DNA of 64,000 nt from Amorphochlora amoebiformis (lineage: Eukaryota; Cercozoa; Chlorarachniophyceae), in the NCBI GenBank assembly GCA_054601695.1, contig BAAHQB010000035.1, forward strand, positions 124,001-188,000. The letters are read 5' to 3'. Shown here in pieces: positions 57,335 through 64,000 of this stretch; positions within the stretch are counted from its first letter, which is position 1; each line of letters opens with the position of its first letter. The notes under the pieces were generated by a model that saw only the letters and a list, made by a program, of their open reading frames with translations, did not search any database and was not told the DNA's origin. The translations under genes were made by a program, and so were the position numbers.

Positions 57335-57952
57335 CACTTTGAATCTAAACATAAGATATTGCTGATCAACGAATATTTCGCTGAATGGAAGTACGTGAGG
57401 CGTTGAATCCACCCTTCCGATGAGTGCAACGAACCAACCAAATATCTGGAAATTCAGAAAGTTTCCCGCTTCTTTGGATATCAACTTTTTGATATCTTAG
57501 ATAGGCTAGATAGCATACACATTAGTTCGGGGATTATTTAGCTTGCGGACCGAGAAATTTAGGAGAAATAATAATTCTTGACGCCACCCTGTGACCCTGT
57601 CCCGCCATGAATGCAAACCTAAAGCTTCGCCTTGCCCGATACTCGTATCAAGAGCTTCTCCCAAGCGCTCGAAGAACGAAGTTGAACACTGTTAGACTGG
57701 TTCATATAAGTAGGTTTTTTGCGGCAGGATTGGAGAATATACAGGGCTTTTTTCGGCGGCTTAATCGGTCTCAGTGTTGGTGAACCTTTCAAACGCAGGT
57801 TCCAATAATCTTCTGACTTTATCTCGACAGCCAACTATATCTCACAGCCTCCACTTTGGCAGACGATTCCATAGGTGTTTTATCGTGCCTGATGGTACTT
57901 GAAAACTAAATTACACACTGCCTTGCTCATCGGAATCGAACTTTATTTTCAG
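57335..57952. other. Divergent spacer and unresolved cyclin 5' region
   Basis: Non-repetitive DNA lies between the fusion-gene start and the first confident cyclin exon. Both strands have open stretches (plus: ATG at 57607, MNANLKLRLARYSYQELLPS; minus: 57834-57619, SEDYWNLRLKGSPTLRPIKP), and neither could be tied in phase to a recognised protein. The cyclin start exon most likely lies here. Confidence 0.35.
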
Positions 57953-58985
57953 GCATACATTTCCAGGCTCATGAAGTCACCAAAATTCATCAAGCTTGCT
58001 GAAAATAAAGTATTTGAAGTCAGTATAGTACTCCTTCTGCTAGCAGGAAAGTTTCTTGATGGTAAATGACCACTCATCACACTTAGGATCCCTGTTGGGG
58101 TTGTTAGGTTAAGGGTCGAGATTAGGGTAAGGTTTTAGACTGCATGATTCGTGGAACAGCACGTTAGGTCATGTTAGTGTATATGAATTTTGTGGTTGTA
58201 CTCGTATTCGTATTCGTGTCTCGCTCTCAGTTACCTCAACTCTCTTAGTTTCCCTTCTCTTTTTCTCCTTATTCACGCTCTCCTCTCTCTTTTTCCTCCT
58301 CCTCTTTTCCTCTTTTCCCCTTTTTGTTCTTTCTCCTCATATTCCTCTTTTCCCTCTTTTCCCGTTTCGTTTTTTTCCTCCTTTCCACATTCTCTCAATC
58401 TTTTCTCCCTCCCTTCTCCCTCACTCTTGCTCTTCATTTCTCTTGCTATCCCTCTCTCTTGCTCTCCCTCTCTCTTCATATGTAAGTGGTATGCGTCACT
58501 CTTACTCTCTCTCTCTCTCTCTCTTCTATTTCTCCTTTCTCTCTCTCTCTCTCTCTTCTCTCTCTTCTCTCTCTCATCTCTCCTCTTTCTCTATCTCTCC
58601 CCCTCTCTCTCCCCCTCCCTCTCTCCCTGCATTCCATTTTTTTGTTGTGAATGGTGTGTGGATCACTTCCCTCTCCTATTGTCACCAAGTGTATTTTGTA
58701 TTAACTGAAATTTTCATTCTGAATGAATTTTTCCCATAACCCCTGCTGATACATCAATTTTTCTCTCTTGTAGATACTCCCTACTCAACTGAACGCTATG
58801 CCGAGCAGTCTCTTCTACCCCTTCAGAATTTAATCAAGCTTGAAGTTGATTTAATCAAGCTCTTAGACTGGAACGTGCATGTCTCCGTCTATGATTTCAA
58901 CAAGTTCCTGTATCCTGCTATTGTTTTCGCGTCAGATCACTGTGAAGTGAAAGCCGACAAGCCACGGTCGGCTGGCTGGCAGTGA
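57953..58985 (+). CDS. Cyclin, Pho80/P-type cyclin box (5' incomplete)
   Basis: Two exons are clear, 57953-58061 and 58774-58985 (TGA), joined in phase 1 across a 712-bp CT-rich intron. The first reads AYISRLMKSPKFIKLAENKV then EVSIVLLLLAGKFLDG. The second reads DTPYSTERYAEQSLLPLQNL then IKLEVDLIKLLDWNVHVSVY. This is the pattern of Pho80/PCL and plant P-type cyclins: YL-RL at the start of the box, the LA-KFLDD-type segment with the conserved Lys, and the LE-FL-LLF-L-V helix. Such cyclins activate a CDK such as Pho85 or CDKA in nutrient or cell-cycle control. The N-terminal helix exon was not resolved; an exon ending near 57890 is possible. The C-terminus is short (PAIVFASDHCEVKADKPRSA). Confidence 0.75.
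58062..58773 (+). other. Cyclin intron: telomere-like G-runs, then CT-rich tract
   Basis: The donor is GTAAAT at 58062. Positions 58095-58138 hold degenerate TTAGGG-like words (gttaggttaagggtcgagat, tagggtaagg). Positions 58205-58640 are strongly pyrimidine-rich (tctctccctctct, cctcctcttttcc). The acceptor is ctctcttgtag at 58773. The apparent Ser/Leu-rich ORF in the CT tract is not a gene. Confidence 0.75.
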
Positions 58986-59148
58986 TACGCGTTCAATGAT
59001 GGCTTGCTTGTATTGAGTTTTGAGTGTTATCGAGTACAGTTAGGCAACACATCATCTATGAGATAATCTCTAGAATCTTAACATATATCTCTGATGTTAT
59101 AATGTTTATAATGTTTTATAATTTATACAGTAGAAAAGTATATTATAT

Positions 59149-59181
<33 letters not shown>

Positions 59182-59394
59182 ATGTTCGTAAATATACCGT
59201 GTACATATGATACATAAAATATATTCTATATATATATATATGTATATATGTACATATGTGTAATGTATTGTACAACAGGTATAATATCATCTTATGATTC
59301 ATAGTCTAGATAGTATTTACAAATTATTATATACATATAAATACATATATTACATATATGTGTATATATATATTAATAATTATATATACACATA

Positions 59395-59425
<31 letters not shown>

Positions 59426-59427
59426 CA

Positions 59428-59489
<62 letters not shown>

Positions 59490-59688
59490 TGATATATATA
59501 CAGGTATACGTATAAATCTATTTATATAAATGTATATATGTATAAAATAAAAATATTATATATTTATTTACTAGTATATTTACATAAATAAATACACTCA
59601 ATAGTCACTGGTACAAATCCGATAGTACTAGATATACATATCATGATTCATGATAATGCGATGTATATATATATATGTATATCTAGAT

Positions 59689-59733
<45 letters not shown>

Positions 59734-59835
59734 GTATATGTATATATATAAATATATATATATATATATAAAATATAATAATTATGTATCATGATATATT
59801 TACATAATTGTGTACACATTTATGTTCATGGTCAG
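58986..59835. repeat. (TA)n intergenic region
   Basis: The region is mainly (TA)n and AT-rich sequence, with small unique islands at 58986-59100 and 59590-59660. No gene is supported. Confidence 0.75.
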
Positions 59836-63810
<3,975 letters not shown>

Positions 63811-64000
63811 CTCTCCACCGACCTCCAATATAAGTAGCGTCATGATTAGGGTATAATTAGGGTTGGGGTTGCGTTGGGAATTTAGGTTAGTACTTAAGTT
63901 TGATACCGTGGGAGGATTCAATGGTGAGGGGAGGAGGGGTTGCCACGTGGTCGATGAGGGTGAGAGGAGCAGGGGGGGTGCATCTTGATGTTGTATTATT
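63811..64000. other. 3' flank of the last gene
   Basis: No gene is seen. Positions 63843-63895 carry irregular TTAGGG-like words (gattagggtataattagggt, tggggttgcg, tttaggttag), followed by a G-rich stretch to the window edge. Confidence 0.5.

Noticed and set aside
58190-58708. Ser/Leu/Phe-rich plus-strand open frame
   Set aside because: It is a CT-rich intron of the cyclin gene; the frame continues past the real acceptor without domain content.

Overview
This is nuclear DNA from an intron-rich eukaryote, most likely a protist. Genes are split into many short exons with GT-AG introns, and most introns and spacers are (TA)n microsatellite, so only about 14% of the window appears to code. The first gene is a membrane protein with thrombospondin type 1 (TSP1) modules. 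That is the only hint of an alveolate or apicomplexan-like lineage, and I do not claim a species. I saw no rRNA, tRNA, CRISPR array or autonomous transposon. All exon models below were built by eye, using reading frame, splice-site phase and family alignment from memory.

Layout. 2-981 (+): 3' end of a TSP1 membrane protein. 1734-5333 (+): complete exosome subunit CSL4, 199 aa, whose last intron is 2.5 kb of (TA)n. 5826-6131: 16-bp tandem repeat. 6683-14060 (-): unidentified gene with at least 14 exons, whose introns hold two copies of a dispersed repeat. 14473-38974 (-): a FIG4-type SAC phosphoinositide phosphatase in about 47 exons, with an N-terminal extension and two large insertions. 39382-46877 (+): a METTL13-type S-adenosylmethionine methyltransferase, 522 aa, 13 exons. 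46878-48177: CTAG-rich spacer. 48178-57334 (-): a 682-aa protein in 25 exons that fuses a SAM domain, two EF-hands and a ferritin-like diiron domain. 57953-58985 (+): a Pho80/P-type cyclin (5' end unresolved). 59836-63810 (+): an unidentified gene.

The genes do not form an obvious pathway. The FIG4-like and methyltransferase genes are divergent, with about 0.4 kb between their proposed starts. The fusion gene and the cyclin are also divergent. The most novel item is the SAM/EF-hand/ferritin-like fusion, which has a full set of predicted diiron ligands and two canonical calcium loops. It suggests an undescribed calcium-linked diiron protein. Other points of interest are (TA)n tracts lying directly on splice sites, a duplicated exon-like segment that would break the FIG4 frame, and degenerate telomere-like G-runs just inside introns.
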